In this document: one piece after another, positions 16,794 through 25,314 of the stretch | How the letters are laid out: the number at the start of each line of letters is the position of its first letter | How positions within the stretch are numbered: position 1 is the stretch's first letter | From: Marinomonas polaris DSM 16579 | GTDB taxonomy: Bacteria; Pseudomonadota; Gammaproteobacteria; Pseudomonadales; Marinomonadaceae | DNA length: 64,000 bases | Assembly (NCBI RefSeq): GCF_900129155.1 | Contig: NZ_FQVF01000007.1 | Span: 186,001-250,000, forward strand | Reading direction: 5' to 3' | Program-made: the position numbers and the translations under genes | The notes under the pieces: generated by a model | Told to the model about the DNA's origin: nothing | Seen by the model: only the letters and a program-made list of their open reading frames with translations | The model's database searches: none

Positions 16794-17903
16794 TTAGAGA
16801 TCTAGACGTCGTCCCGTTTCTTTATCAAAAGCAACTGCTTTGGAGGTATCAAACATCATTTTTATGATGGAACCTGCGTCAGCTGGGTACATTGGGTTAG
16901 AACGACAGTTGATCTCGGCATCGTTAACACGAGTCAGAATCATTGTGTCGGCACCCATTGGTTCAGTTACTTCGACTTCGACATCTGTCGTTGTCACAAA
17001 AGGCTGCCCTTCTTTGTGCGGCTGAGGTTCAGTGATCATTTCAGGACGCAAGCCAAGTAGGATGGTTTTACCTACGTAGTCTTTCAGCGCTTCTGGCTTC
17101 GGGAATGGCAATGCAACAGTGGTGCTGGTGGCCAGTTCCAACATAGGCACGCCATCTTGTTCGACGACCTTAGTTGGAATGAAGTTCATTGCTGGTGAAC
17201 CCATGAAACCTGCAACGAACAAATTTGCTGGGTTGTCGTAGATTTCTTGTGGTGTACCAAGCTGTTGAACTTGTCCATCTTTCATTACGGCGATGCGATC
17301 TGCCAAGGTCATGGCTTCTATCTGATCGTGCGTTACATAAACGATGGTTGTGCCCAGCTTTTTATGCAGCTTCTTGATCTCTGTACGCATCTCTACGCGC
17401 AATTTGGCGTCAAGGTTAGACAACGGCTCATCAAACAAGTAAAGCTGAGGGCGACGCGCTAAGGCACGCCCCATGGCAACACGTTGACGCTGACCACCAG
17501 ACAATTGCGCTGGTTTACGGTCAAGTAGATGACTAATTTGTAATAGTTCCGCTACGCGCTGTACTTCAACGTCGCGCTCAGCTTTTGGTACTTTGCGCAT
17601 TTCCAAACCGAAAGAGATGTTTTGTTCTACGGTCATATTTGGATACAAGGCGTAAGACTGGAACACCATCGCGATATCACGATCTTTTGGACTCGTGTAA
17701 GTTACATCTTTGTCAGCGATGAGAATGCGACCTTCGGTTACGTCTTCAAGACCCGCAATCGAGTTCATCAGAGTGGATTTACCACAACCAGATGGTCCAA
17801 CCAAAATCAGGAATTCACCTGCTTTGATGGAAATATTAATGCCTTTTAAAATTTCAGTCTCGCCGTAGCGTTTTTTAACATTATCAATGACTAGGTTTGC
17901 CAT
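16794..17903 (-). CDS. gtsD: Glucose ABC transporter ATP-binding protein (MalK/UgpC-type)
   Basis: The ATPase of a sugar ABC importer. The 369 residues show Walker A GPSGCGKST, Q-loop VFQSYALYPNMT, signature LSGGQRQR, Walker B LYLFDEP and H-loop VTHDQIEAM. They are followed by a C-terminal regulatory OB-like domain of about 130 residues, as in MalK-type proteins. GGAG lies at normal spacing before the ATG. It is last in the cluster binding protein - permease - permease - ATPase, separated from the preceding permease by about 100 bp. The glucose assignment comes from the binding protein and the neighbouring GltR/GtrS pair. MalK-type ATPases can be shared between sugar importers, so it could also serve others. 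Confidence 0.93.
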   Translation of the reverse strand: MANLVIDNVKKRYGETEILKGINISIKAGEFLILVGPSGCGKSTLMNSIAGLEDVTEGRILIADKDVTYTSPKDRDIAMVFQSYALYPNMTVEQNISFGLEMRKVPKAERDVEVQRVAELLQISHLLDRKPAQLSGGQRQRVAMGRALARRPQLYLFDEPLSNLDAKLRVEMRTEIKKLHKKLGTTIVYVTHDQIEAMTLADRIAVMKDGQVQQLGTPQEIYDNPANLFVAGFMGSPAMNFIPTKVVEQDGVPMLELATSTTVALPFPKPEALKDYVGKTILLGLRPEMITEPQPHKEGQPFVTTTDVEVEVTEPMGADTMILTRVNDAEINCRSNPMYPADAGSIIKMMFDTSKAVAFDKETGRRLDL

Positions 17904-18005
17904 GTTATTACTCCGAATTTTTTAGTTCACTCGTGCTGTGTTAGGTAAAAAGGCACGAGTGCATTTTGTCTTTATCGATGTTCGCTAGGTTGCTTAGCAG
18001 CGTTG

Positions 18006-18908
18006 TTAGCCTTTTACAGCGCCAGCTGTTAAGCCACGGACGAAGTATTTTCCTGCAAACACGTAAACCGCCAGTGTTGGTAAAGCTGCGATAATGGCAG
18101 CGGCCATATCGACGTTGTATTCCTTACCGCCGAAACTGGTGTTTACCAAGTTGTTCAAGGCAACCGTTACTGGCTGAGTATCAAAACCAGAGAACGCCAC
18201 ACCAAATAAGAAGTCATTCCAAATTTGCGTAAACTGCCAAATCACCGTTACCACGATAATAGGCGTAGAAACGGGCAAAATGATGCGGTAGAAAATCGTA
18301 AAGAAGCCAGCGCCATCTAGGCGAGCCGCTTTTACCAATTCGCCAGGAATAGACTGGTAGAAGTTACGGAAGAACAAAGTCGTAAATGCCACACCGTAAA
18401 CCACGTGCACGAAGACTAAACCTGAAGTGGTATTGGCAATACCTAACCAGCCTAGTGTTTGTGCCATTGGCAACAAGATAACTTGGAACGGAATGAAACA
18501 ACCTACAAGCATCGCCGCAAAGAAAAAGTCACTGCCACGGAATTTCCATAGGGAAATAACGTAACCGTTAATGGCGCCCACTAAAGTAGAAATCGCCACA
18601 GCAGGTAACACGATTTGAAACGAGTTCATGAAATAAGGCGAAATACCACCACAACTACTACCCGTACATGCGCTTGACCAAGCTTTTGACCAAGAGTCGA
18701 AATGCAAGGACGCAGGCAAAGAAAGTAGGGTACCAGTACGAATTTCTTCAACGTCTTTTAGCGATGTAATCAACATGACGATAAACGGCATCAGATAAAA
18801 CGCCGCAACGACGATTAATACCGTGTACAAGGCAACGCGTAATACTTTGTCTAGGCCAGACGTTTTACGGCCAACAGCTGTTTTACTTGTAGAATTAAGG
18901 TTACTCAT
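18006..18908 (-). CDS. gtsC: Glucose ABC transporter permease (MalG-type)
   Basis: Inner-membrane permease with six predicted membrane segments and the EAA loop that contacts the ATPase (ELVKAARLDGAGFFTIFYRI). The start at 18908 (MSNLNSTSKT) overlaps the end of the upstream permease gene by 8 bp. A longer frame to 18962 would add residues lying inside that gene, so it is rejected. The long first periplasmic loop contains a CTGSSCGG segment with two cysteines that could pair. It forms a heterodimer with GtsB in the importer. Confidence 0.93.
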   Translation of the reverse strand: MSNLNSTSKTAVGRKTSGLDKVLRVALYTVLIVVAAFYLMPFIVMLITSLKDVEEIRTGTLLSLPASLHFDSWSKAWSSACTGSSCGGISPYFMNSFQIVLPAVAISTLVGAINGYVISLWKFRGSDFFFAAMLVGCFIPFQVILLPMAQTLGWLGIANTTSGLVFVHVVYGVAFTTLFFRNFYQSIPGELVKAARLDGAGFFTIFYRIILPVSTPIIVVTVIWQFTQIWNDFLFGVAFSGFDTQPVTVALNNLVNTSFGGKEYNVDMAAAIIAALPTLAVYVFAGKYFVRGLTAGAVKG

Positions 18909-19830
18909 GGCGTTTACCTCGCAATTCAGAGTACAAATAAGGAACCAAAATCGCCAACACACAGCCTAGCATCACCATAGCAGACGCCGAACCTAAGCCG
19001 ATTTGGCTACGAGTAAAGGTGTAGGTATACATGAAGTTAGCTGGCAAATCAGACGCATAACCCGGTCCGCCATTGGTCAAAGCCGCGACCAAGTCGAAAC
19101 TCTTAATCGCAATGTGCGAAAGAACAACCAAGGCGCTAAAGAATACTGGCTTCAAAGAAGGCAGAATAATACGACGGTAAGTGGTAAACGTGCTTGCGCC
19201 ATCAAGGTGTGCCGCTTTGATAAGGTCGCCATCAACGCCACGCAGGCCTGCTAAGAACAGCGCCATAACGAACCCAGATGCTTGCCAAACAGCCGCGATA
19301 ACCAAACAGTAAATAACCATGTCTGGGTTAATCAACCAGTCGAATTTGAAGTTTACAAAACCAAAGTCGATCATCATCTTTTCTAGACCGTTGGTTGGGT
19401 TAAGTAACCATTTCCAAGCGGTACCGGTAACGATGAAGGAGATCGCCATTGGGTAAAGATAAATAGTACGGATCGCGCCTTCAGCACGAATTTTTTGATC
19501 CAAGAAAATGGCCAAGGTAACGCCAAGGAACAAACAGATACCAATAAATAAGCCGCCGAAAATACCAAGGTTGGTTAGAGCTACCATCCAGCGGTCGTTA
19601 TTGAATAGGCGCTCGTATTGTTCGAAGCCGACAAAATTGTACGACGGCAACATGCGAGAACCCGTGAAAGAGAGTACGGCAGTCCATATCATATAGCCGT
19701 AGATGCACACCAAGGTAACCAGTACCGTTGGGGCCATGACGATTTTAGGCATCCAATCGGCCAAGCTTAGGCGCGCAGGACGTCCTGACTGAGTCTGTCC
19801 TGACCCAGAATTGGCGGCTTTAGTATTCAT
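18901..19830 (-). CDS. gtsB: Glucose ABC transporter permease (MalF-type)
   Basis: A 309-residue inner-membrane permease with six predicted membrane segments after a soluble N-terminus of about 30 residues, and the EAA loop (GDLIKAAHLDGASTFTTYRR). It lies between the binding-protein gene and gtsC, which it overlaps by 8 bp. No clear ribosome-binding site precedes the ATG. The 96-bp gap to gtsA holds a strong hairpin, which fits the usual excess of binding protein over permease. Confidence 0.93.
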   Translation of the reverse strand: MNTKAANSGSGQTQSGRPARLSLADWMPKIVMAPTVLVTLVCIYGYMIWTAVLSFTGSRMLPSYNFVGFEQYERLFNNDRWMVALTNLGIFGGLFIGICLFLGVTLAIFLDQKIRAEGAIRTIYLYPMAISFIVTGTAWKWLLNPTNGLEKMMIDFGFVNFKFDWLINPDMVIYCLVIAAVWQASGFVMALFLAGLRGVDGDLIKAAHLDGASTFTTYRRIILPSLKPVFFSALVVLSHIAIKSFDLVAALTNGGPGYASDLPANFMYTYTFTRSQIGLGSASAMVMLGCVLAILVPYLYSELRGKRHE

Positions 19831-19863
19831 AGTTGATGCTTCACTATTCGGAGGTATTAAGGC

Positions 19864-19887
19864 GAGGCTGGCTAGGTGGCCAGCCTC
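19864..19887 (-). other. gtsA-gtsB intercistronic hairpin
   Basis: GAGGCTGGC and GCCAGCCTC form a perfect 9-bp stem around a 6-nt loop, with no T-run on either strand. It probably stabilises the 3' end of the gtsA message, like the malE-malF intercistronic element, rather than terminating. Confidence 0.6.
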
Positions 19888-19926
19888 TTATGTTTACTGC
19901 AAATTAGGACTTTGCAGATTTAGATC

Positions 19927-21174
19927 TTACATACTTGCTTTAACAGCACGAGCTAGCTTGTCTACCGCTTCTTTAGACGTCATAGACTCGTCATTGAAGA
20001 AGTTAGTCACGACGTCAAAGATAGCGCCTTGAACCATAGAGTTCACAGCCATGCCGTGAGCCATACTTGGTACTAGGTTGCCAGTCGTTGAGCTTGCTAG
20101 GAACGCATCCATTGAAGAATGTGCACAAGTATCAAATTTCTCGCGAGGCATATTCAAGCGAACTGGAATAGAGCCTTTATTCAAGTTGAATGTTTCTTGG
20201 AATTTAGGTTCAAGAATCAAACGAGCAAGGTCTTTTTGAGCCGCTTGTTTGTCTTTGCCATCCACTTTAAACATTGCTAGAGAATCGATGTTGAAAGTGA
20301 AAGAGCCGCTTGTGCCTGGCGCTGGGTAACAAACGTAATCGATGCCTGCTTTTTTGCCTGCAGCTGTAAACTCGCCTTTCGCCCAGTCACCCATGATTTG
20401 CATAGCTGCATCACCATTGATAACCATAGACGTTGCGATGTTCCAATCGCGACCAGAGAAACCTGGATCAACGAATTCGCGCATTTGTTTGAAAGTATCA
20501 AATACGTCGATCATGTCTTGGCTACGTAGTGTTTTGTCAGACAAGCCGATGAACGCGCTGTTGTAGAATTTAGCGCCTTTAGCCAAAGCGATTGCTTCGA
20601 ATAGGGTAGCGTCTTGCCAGTTTTGACCACCATGAGCGAGTGGTGTGAAACCAGCTGCTTTGATCTTTTTCGCTTCAACAATGAATTGTTCCCAAGTAGT
20701 CGGGATAGACGCGCCTGATTTACGGAATACTTCAGGGTTAGCCCACATCCAGTTTACACGGTGAACGTTTACTGGAGCCGCTACGTAGTGGCCGTCGTAC
20801 TTCATCACGTTACTAACAACTTGAGGAAGGATAACGTCCCATTCGCCCGCTTTAGCAACATCATCAAGATTTGTTAGGAAGCCAAGGTCACCCCATTCTT
20901 GAATGGTTGGGCCTTTGATTTGAGCAGCAGATGGTGGGTTGCCAGAAATGGCACGAGATTTTAGAACGGTCATAGCAGATTCACCACCGCCACCAGCGAC
21001 TGCGAAGTCTTTCCAGGTGTGGCCAGCGTCTACCATTTCTTCTTTAAGTACATTGATCGCAGCGGCTTCGCCACCTGATGTCCACCAATGTAGAACTTCT
21101 ACTTCACCAGCGTGAGCCGTAGCCGCGGCTAGAGAAAGTGCAACTGTGGTTAAACCGAAAGCAATTTTTTTCAT
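19927..21174 (-). CDS. gtsA: Glucose ABC transporter periplasmic binding protein
   Basis: Binds the sugar and delivers it to the permeases. The start at 21174 gives a typical signal peptide (MKKIAFGLTTVALSLAAATA, cleavage after AHA). An upstream ATG at 21207 would add eleven unlikely residues. The mature start EVEVLHWWTSGGEAAAINVL, then AVAGGGGESAMTVLKSRA, then AAQIKGPTIQEW, agrees closely with Pseudomonas GtsA. It is first in its operon and separated by 281 bp from the sensor kinase gene, where its promoter must lie. The glucose assignment rests on this similarity and the GltR/GtrS neighbours; mannose or other hexoses may also be taken up. Confidence 0.93.
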   Translation of the reverse strand: MKKIAFGLTTVALSLAAATAHAGEVEVLHWWTSGGEAAAINVLKEEMVDAGHTWKDFAVAGGGGESAMTVLKSRAISGNPPSAAQIKGPTIQEWGDLGFLTNLDDVAKAGEWDVILPQVVSNVMKYDGHYVAAPVNVHRVNWMWANPEVFRKSGASIPTTWEQFIVEAKKIKAAGFTPLAHGGQNWQDATLFEAIALAKGAKFYNSAFIGLSDKTLRSQDMIDVFDTFKQMREFVDPGFSGRDWNIATSMVINGDAAMQIMGDWAKGEFTAAGKKAGIDYVCYPAPGTSGSFTFNIDSLAMFKVDGKDKQAAQKDLARLILEPKFQETFNLNKGSIPVRLNMPREKFDTCAHSSMDAFLASSTTGNLVPSMAHGMAVNSMVQGAIFDVVTNFFNDESMTSKEAVDKLARAVKASM

Positions 21175-21455
21175 GATAGGAACCTTTGTTATTGTTATAT
21201 CATCCAATCAAAGACATTTTATAGACTTTGATGTTGCGTTATTTTTGTATCGACTTCGCTATCTGAAGATCAGCTTAAGCGAACGTTCGAGTTACAGAAT
21301 TTAGCAAAGGATCTGACAAGGGAGGGTAAAGTAGAGCAACCTATTGTAACGAAGTCTTGCAAAAGGTGTTTTAAAATGACCTTTGTTTGCTTTTTAAGTG
21401 ACGATTTATTTCATTTTTCAGTGGATAAAAAAAGAGTCTTTTAACCCGCTAAAAA
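21175..21455 (-). promoter_or_regulatory. gts operon upstream region with a 10-bp palindrome
   Basis: A gene-free 281-bp region between gtrS and gtsA. It contains CGAACGTTCG at 21280-21289, about 105 bp before the gtsA start, a plausible operator. No convincing terminator for gtrS and no clear -35/-10 pair stands out. The site's owner (GltR or another regulator) is not known. Confidence 0.4.
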
Positions 21456-22925
21456 TTAATGTCTTGGTAGCCAGAGTTTGGCTTCTAAGCCTTGTTGTAT
21501 ATGGTTGCTCAAGGTGACTTCACCACCATGAGCACGGGCAATATTGCGCGCGATACTCAAGCCTAATCCCATGCCACCAGGATGGCCGGAATGGTCGGGT
21601 GTAAGACGAGTGTAAGGCTGAAAAACTTTATCCATTTTATCTATTGGAATACCTGGGCCTTGGTCACAAACACGAATACAGACTTCGTCTTCATCGTCTT
21701 CGATGTACACAATAGCAGTTTTTCCATAATACAACGCGTTATCGACAAGGTTGCCAAGGCAGCGTTTTATGGCGAATGGTTTACCAATAAACGGATGTTG
21801 TAATTCGCCGACAACAGTCAGTTTCACACCATGTAAGTTGGCCGTAGATTGCATGTCTCTGAGCATTCTTGAAATGTTCACTTCGACACGGTTTTCATGA
21901 ATATCGGTTTCTTTTACGCTTTGTAGAGCGCCTTTTAGCAACATATCTAGATCTTCTAGATCGCGAATCATGGCGTCACGGATGTCATCTTCGTCTAGCA
22001 TCTCAGCGCGTAATCGTAAGCGCGTGATAGGCGTTTTTAAATCGTGAGAGATGGAAGCAAAAAGCCTCTCTCGGTCGTTGAGATAACGCTGAATTCGGCG
22101 CTGCATATCATTAAAGGCTTTGGCCGTATTACGCACTTCGACACTACCGACTTCTTTTATCGGCTGCCAATCGCCCTGACCAAAACGTTCCGCCGCGCGA
22201 GCCAAGGTTGCTAGTGGACGAGTTACGCGTCTCAATATGAGGATGCTCAGCAGTAACACGGTAATCACCGACATTGCCATGGAAAACAAGCGATCGCCGC
22301 TGAGCGCCGTGTTGCCATCCAAAAAATACGGATCGGGCATTAAGCTCGCAAGGTAAAGCCAGTCTTTGTCATTGATAGGGATTTGAATCACGATAATCGG
22401 TGGTGTAAGAGGTTTCACCAATAAGCTGTGATGTCCCCAGCGCTCGGGCAAATCCACAAGGCGAGTATGGTTGTTGATCACGTGCAAATCGCTTGGGCTG
22501 GAAAATGCAATCTTGGCGTTGTGAATGCCTAGCTGTTTGATCAGCGTCGACTGAACCTCGTTTTTGACAATGTCTTTGAGCGGCGAGTCGGGAATATTGT
22601 TGATGAGAATTTCTTCTTTATTGAGCGTCACAAAGAAGCGTGTTCCGCCCATGTCTTGTAATTGATCAATGACGATATGGCGATAATTGGTTGGCAAAGA
22701 AGTGAAGTAGCTAACTGTGGCGGCAATACGAAACGCCATGTGTTTAGACACTTCACGTACGTTTTCTTCGGTATCGGATTCGAGTTGACGCAACCAAATT
22801 GATGAACTGATGAACTGAGCGCTGGCCACGCCCAGTGCCATAATGATCAGAATTTGTCCTGTCAGAGACTGGGACCAGCGTTTGATTCGTGAGCGTTTAC
22901 TGATCGGTGTATTAACGGGCATCAC
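21456..22925 (-). CDS. gtrS: Sensor histidine kinase of the glucose two-component system
   Basis: A 489-residue membrane kinase: membrane segment at about 23-44, periplasmic sensor of about 165 residues, second membrane segment near 215-235, HAMP, dimerisation domain with the phospho-accepting histidine (SISHDLKTPITRLRLR), and an ATPase domain (NLVDNALYYGK, DQGPGIP, GGMGLGLSIARNI). Its gene overlaps the response-regulator gene by 14 bp. In Pseudomonas, GtrS with GltR controls glucose uptake and metabolism next to gtsABCD. The same adjacency here is the basis for the name; the ligand is not shown by the sequence. Confidence 0.88.
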   Translation of the reverse strand: MMPVNTPISKRSRIKRWSQSLTGQILIIMALGVASAQFISSSIWLRQLESDTEENVREVSKHMAFRIAATVSYFTSLPTNYRHIVIDQLQDMGGTRFFVTLNKEEILINNIPDSPLKDIVKNEVQSTLIKQLGIHNAKIAFSSPSDLHVINNHTRLVDLPERWGHHSLLVKPLTPPIIVIQIPINDKDWLYLASLMPDPYFLDGNTALSGDRLFSMAMSVITVLLLSILILRRVTRPLATLARAAERFGQGDWQPIKEVGSVEVRNTAKAFNDMQRRIQRYLNDRERLFASISHDLKTPITRLRLRAEMLDEDDIRDAMIRDLEDLDMLLKGALQSVKETDIHENRVEVNISRMLRDMQSTANLHGVKLTVVGELQHPFIGKPFAIKRCLGNLVDNALYYGKTAIVYIEDDEDEVCIRVCDQGPGIPIDKMDKVFQPYTRLTPDHSGHPGGMGLGLSIARNIARAHGGEVTLSNHIQQGLEAKLWLPRH

Positions 22926-23646
22926 TAATGGCTTCGACGCTAGCGGTTAATATATAACCTTGACCACGAATGGTTTTGATCAACTGTGGCTGGCGGGCAT
23001 CTTCGCGCAAACGCTGGCGTAAGCGGCTAACGTGCACATCAATAAAACGATCCAGCGGAGCGCTATCGCGTCCACGCGTATTTTCGGCGATAAGTTCGCG
23101 AGTGAGCACAGCGCCAGGATGAGTTAAGAACAACATTAAAAGATTGTAATCTGCGCCGGATAACGACTCTTTTTCGTCTTTAAAGTGCAATTCACGCGAC
23201 AGCGTATCCAGAGTAAATTGCGCAAAACGATAGAAGCGATGGGCAACCGGTGCAATTTCTATGACTTCTGTGTGTTCCATACGGCGCAAAATAGCTTTGA
23301 TTCTCGCCAGTAACTCTCGCGGGTTAAAGGGCTTCGCAAGATAATCATCAGCGCCAATTTCCAAACCGATGATACGATCCATTTCGTCAGAGTTGGCCGT
23401 TAGCATAATCACCGGAACTTGTGATTGCGTTCGTAGGGAACGACAAACTGCAAAGCCATCTTGTCCCGGAAGCATGATGTCTAAAATCACCAGATCAACT
23501 TCTTGCTCTGCTCGGAAATTTGCTAAAAACGCTTCACCTGAATCAGCGGTTAACACTGTGAATTGGTGCTTTTCTAGGTAAGTTTTGAGCAGGGTGCGAA
23601 TCTCGTCGTCATCGTCTACAACATAGATACATTTTGCGTTGGTCAT
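22912..23646 (-). CDS. gltR: OmpR-type response regulator of the glucose two-component system
   Basis: A 244-residue DNA-binding regulator. The receiver domain has DDDDEIR at the start, the phosphorylated aspartate in LVILDIMLPGQDG and the conserved lysine in YLAKPFNPREL. The C-terminal winged helix ends in VHVSRLRQRLRED and TIRGQGYIL. It is first in the gltR-gtrS pair and divergent from the fructokinase gene. It probably activates gtsABCD immediately downstream. The name follows gene order and domain type as in Pseudomonas. Confidence 0.88.
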   Translation of the reverse strand: MTNAKCIYVVDDDDEIRTLLKTYLEKHQFTVLTADSGEAFLANFRAEQEVDLVILDIMLPGQDGFAVCRSLRTQSQVPVIMLTANSDEMDRIIGLEIGADDYLAKPFNPRELLARIKAILRRMEHTEVIEIAPVAHRFYRFAQFTLDTLSRELHFKDEKESLSGADYNLLMLFLTHPGAVLTRELIAENTRGRDSAPLDRFIDVHVSRLRQRLREDARQPQLIKTIRGQGYILTASVEAISDAR

Positions 23647-23843
23647 TATCTTGCTCAGTGGAAGGTTGAGGTCTGTTAGTTATTATAAAAAGTTATTATA
23701 AAATTGTTATGTAGGTTTCGAGTCTAGCAAGAAACTTACAGTGAACCAATTGCTCATATAGGCTTGATACGAACAGTCTTTAAATAAATTAAATTGATTT
23801 AATGCTTTCTCCCCTGCATAATTTTTCATCTACCCTTATTTAG

Positions 23844-23855
23844 ATCTGCGCAGAT
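23844..23855. promoter_or_regulatory. 12-bp palindrome before the fructokinase gene
   Basis: ATCTGCGCAGAT is a perfect palindrome 32 bp upstream of the fructokinase start, in the 240-bp region divergent from gltR. It is a candidate operator. It could instead lie inside the coding region's leader if the upstream ATG at 23857 is used. Confidence 0.4.
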
Positions 23856-23886
23856 TATGTCTGCAAACCAAAAAGAGAACACAATA

Positions 23887-24858
23887 ATGACAACAAAAGT
23901 AATGGCGTTCGGCGAAGCCTTGATCGATTTCCTTTCTAATGGAGCAACCAAAGCAGGAGAGCTTGAATCTTTTACTAAGTTCCCTGGCGGTGCGCCAGCA
24001 AACGTTGCTGTGGCTGTGGCCCGCTTAGGAGGCAATAGTCATTTTGTCGGCCAAGTAGGTGACGATGCGTTTGGTCATTTTTTGAAAGAGTCTCTTGATG
24101 GTTACGGCGTGAATACGAGCAATATGCTGATGACCAAGGAAGCCAAAACAGCCTTGGCGTTTGTAAGCTTGGATCAAACTGGCGAGCGTAGCTTTGAATT
24201 TTACCGTAGCCCTTCTGCGGATATTTTGTTCCGCGAAAGTGATTTTGATGCAACCTGGTTTGCTGATAGCCAAGGTGTGTTCCATACCTGTTCAAATACA
24301 TTGACCGATGCGGATATTACCAAAGCCACCTTGGCCGGTGTGAGCATGGCTCGTAAGGCTAATTGGATCGTTAGTATTGATGTGAACTTGCGTATGAACC
24401 TTTGGCCGAATGGGCAAGTGGATACAAAGCGCGTTATTGATTGGATGCAAAGTGGTGATGTAGTGAAAGCCAGTCTAGAAGAATTGGCTGTGTTAGCAGA
24501 AGATCCATTTGCTCTTATCGAACAGTCTCTTACTGCGGGCGTGACCTTGTTTGTATTAACTGATGGTGGCAACCCGATTCGTTTTTATACGGCGACTCAT
24601 GGCGTAAGTGAAGTGATTACACCAAAAGTTGAGGTAAAAGACACTACAGCAGCAGGCGATGCGTTTGTTGGCGGCTTGCTTTATAAATTGGCAGAACAAG
24701 GTGGCGATCGCGCAGCGTTAGCGGCTTTATCTCAACAACAGCTAGTGGATATTGTGCGCTTTGCTGCGGCTTGCGGCGCAGATTCTGTGACAAAGTTGGG
24801 TGCCTATCCTTCTTTGCCTTCGTTGAGCGAAGCTGAGGCGCAGTTAAGCCAGTTTTAG
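23887..24858 (+). CDS. PfkB-family sugar kinase, probable fructokinase
   Basis: Phosphorylates a sugar with ATP; fructose is the likely substrate. The 323 residues begin KVMAFGEALIDFL and have the first PfkB signature region (FPGGAPANVAVAVARLGG, FVGQVGDDAFG) and the second with the catalytic aspartate (DTTAAGDAFVGGLLY). The start at 23887 matches the family's N-terminus; an ATG at 23857 would add ten residues. The position between the glucose system and the alpha-glucoside operon fits a role in using the fructose half of sucrose. Ribokinase-like or 2-keto-sugar kinases share these motifs, so the substrate is inferred. Confidence 0.88.
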   Translation: MTTKVMAFGEALIDFLSNGATKAGELESFTKFPGGAPANVAVAVARLGGNSHFVGQVGDDAFGHFLKESLDGYGVNTSNMLMTKEAKTALAFVSLDQTGERSFEFYRSPSADILFRESDFDATWFADSQGVFHTCSNTLTDADITKATLAGVSMARKANWIVSIDVNLRMNLWPNGQVDTKRVIDWMQSGDVVKASLEELAVLAEDPFALIEQSLTAGVTLFVLTDGGNPIRFYTATHGVSEVITPKVEVKDTTAAGDAFVGGLLYKLAEQGGDRAALAALSQQQLVDIVRFAAACGADSVTKLGAYPSLPSLSEAEAQLSQF

Positions 24859-24937
24859 GCTCTAAGAATATGATTTTACTTTTAGAATATACTTTTGTTA
24901 AACGGTTAAGAAAGTATTAAGCCTGTTTGTTAGAATG

Positions 24938-24965
24938 AAAAGCGTGCTAGATCACGCTTTTTTTA
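24938..24965 (+). terminator. Terminator of the fructokinase gene
   Basis: AAAAGCGTG and CACGCTTTT form a 9-bp stem around a 6-nt loop, followed by more T. Confidence 0.85.
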
Positions 24966-25009
24966 TGCCTAAAAAAAGCGGTCTAAATGAGTAAAAATAG
25001 AGAACAAAA

Positions 25010-25037
25010 TGAACAATTAATGATTGAAAATTGTTCA
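25010..25037. promoter_or_regulatory. Inverted repeat upstream of the agl operon
   Basis: TGAACAATT (25010-25018) and AATTGTTCA (25029-25037) are perfect 9-bp arms 10 bp apart, about 275 bp before aglE. They are a possible operator or CRP-like site in the 453-bp gap 24859-25311, which otherwise shows only the fructokinase terminator. The arms do not look like the CG-centred palindromes typical of LacI-family operators. Confidence 0.4.
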
Positions 25038-25314
25038 TTAACTTGCTGAATTTACGATAAAAACCCTATATTGTTGGTTTTTTATACAGATGCGGTGGAA
25101 TAAATAAGATTCGCATTTTTAGAAGGATCTACTAAATTTAAAAAATAATTAAGTCAATATTAAGGGAGCGAGGTGCTTGAAGCGCGGGTTTTGTTTGTTA
25201 ATAATCGGATTCCTTCTTAATCCTTATAGAAGACATGTTTACCTTGTTTCGACCTACGATAATAAAAACAAAGGCGTGCTAGGGGTTTCCCAAGCGGGCC
25301 TGTAAGGAGCAATG

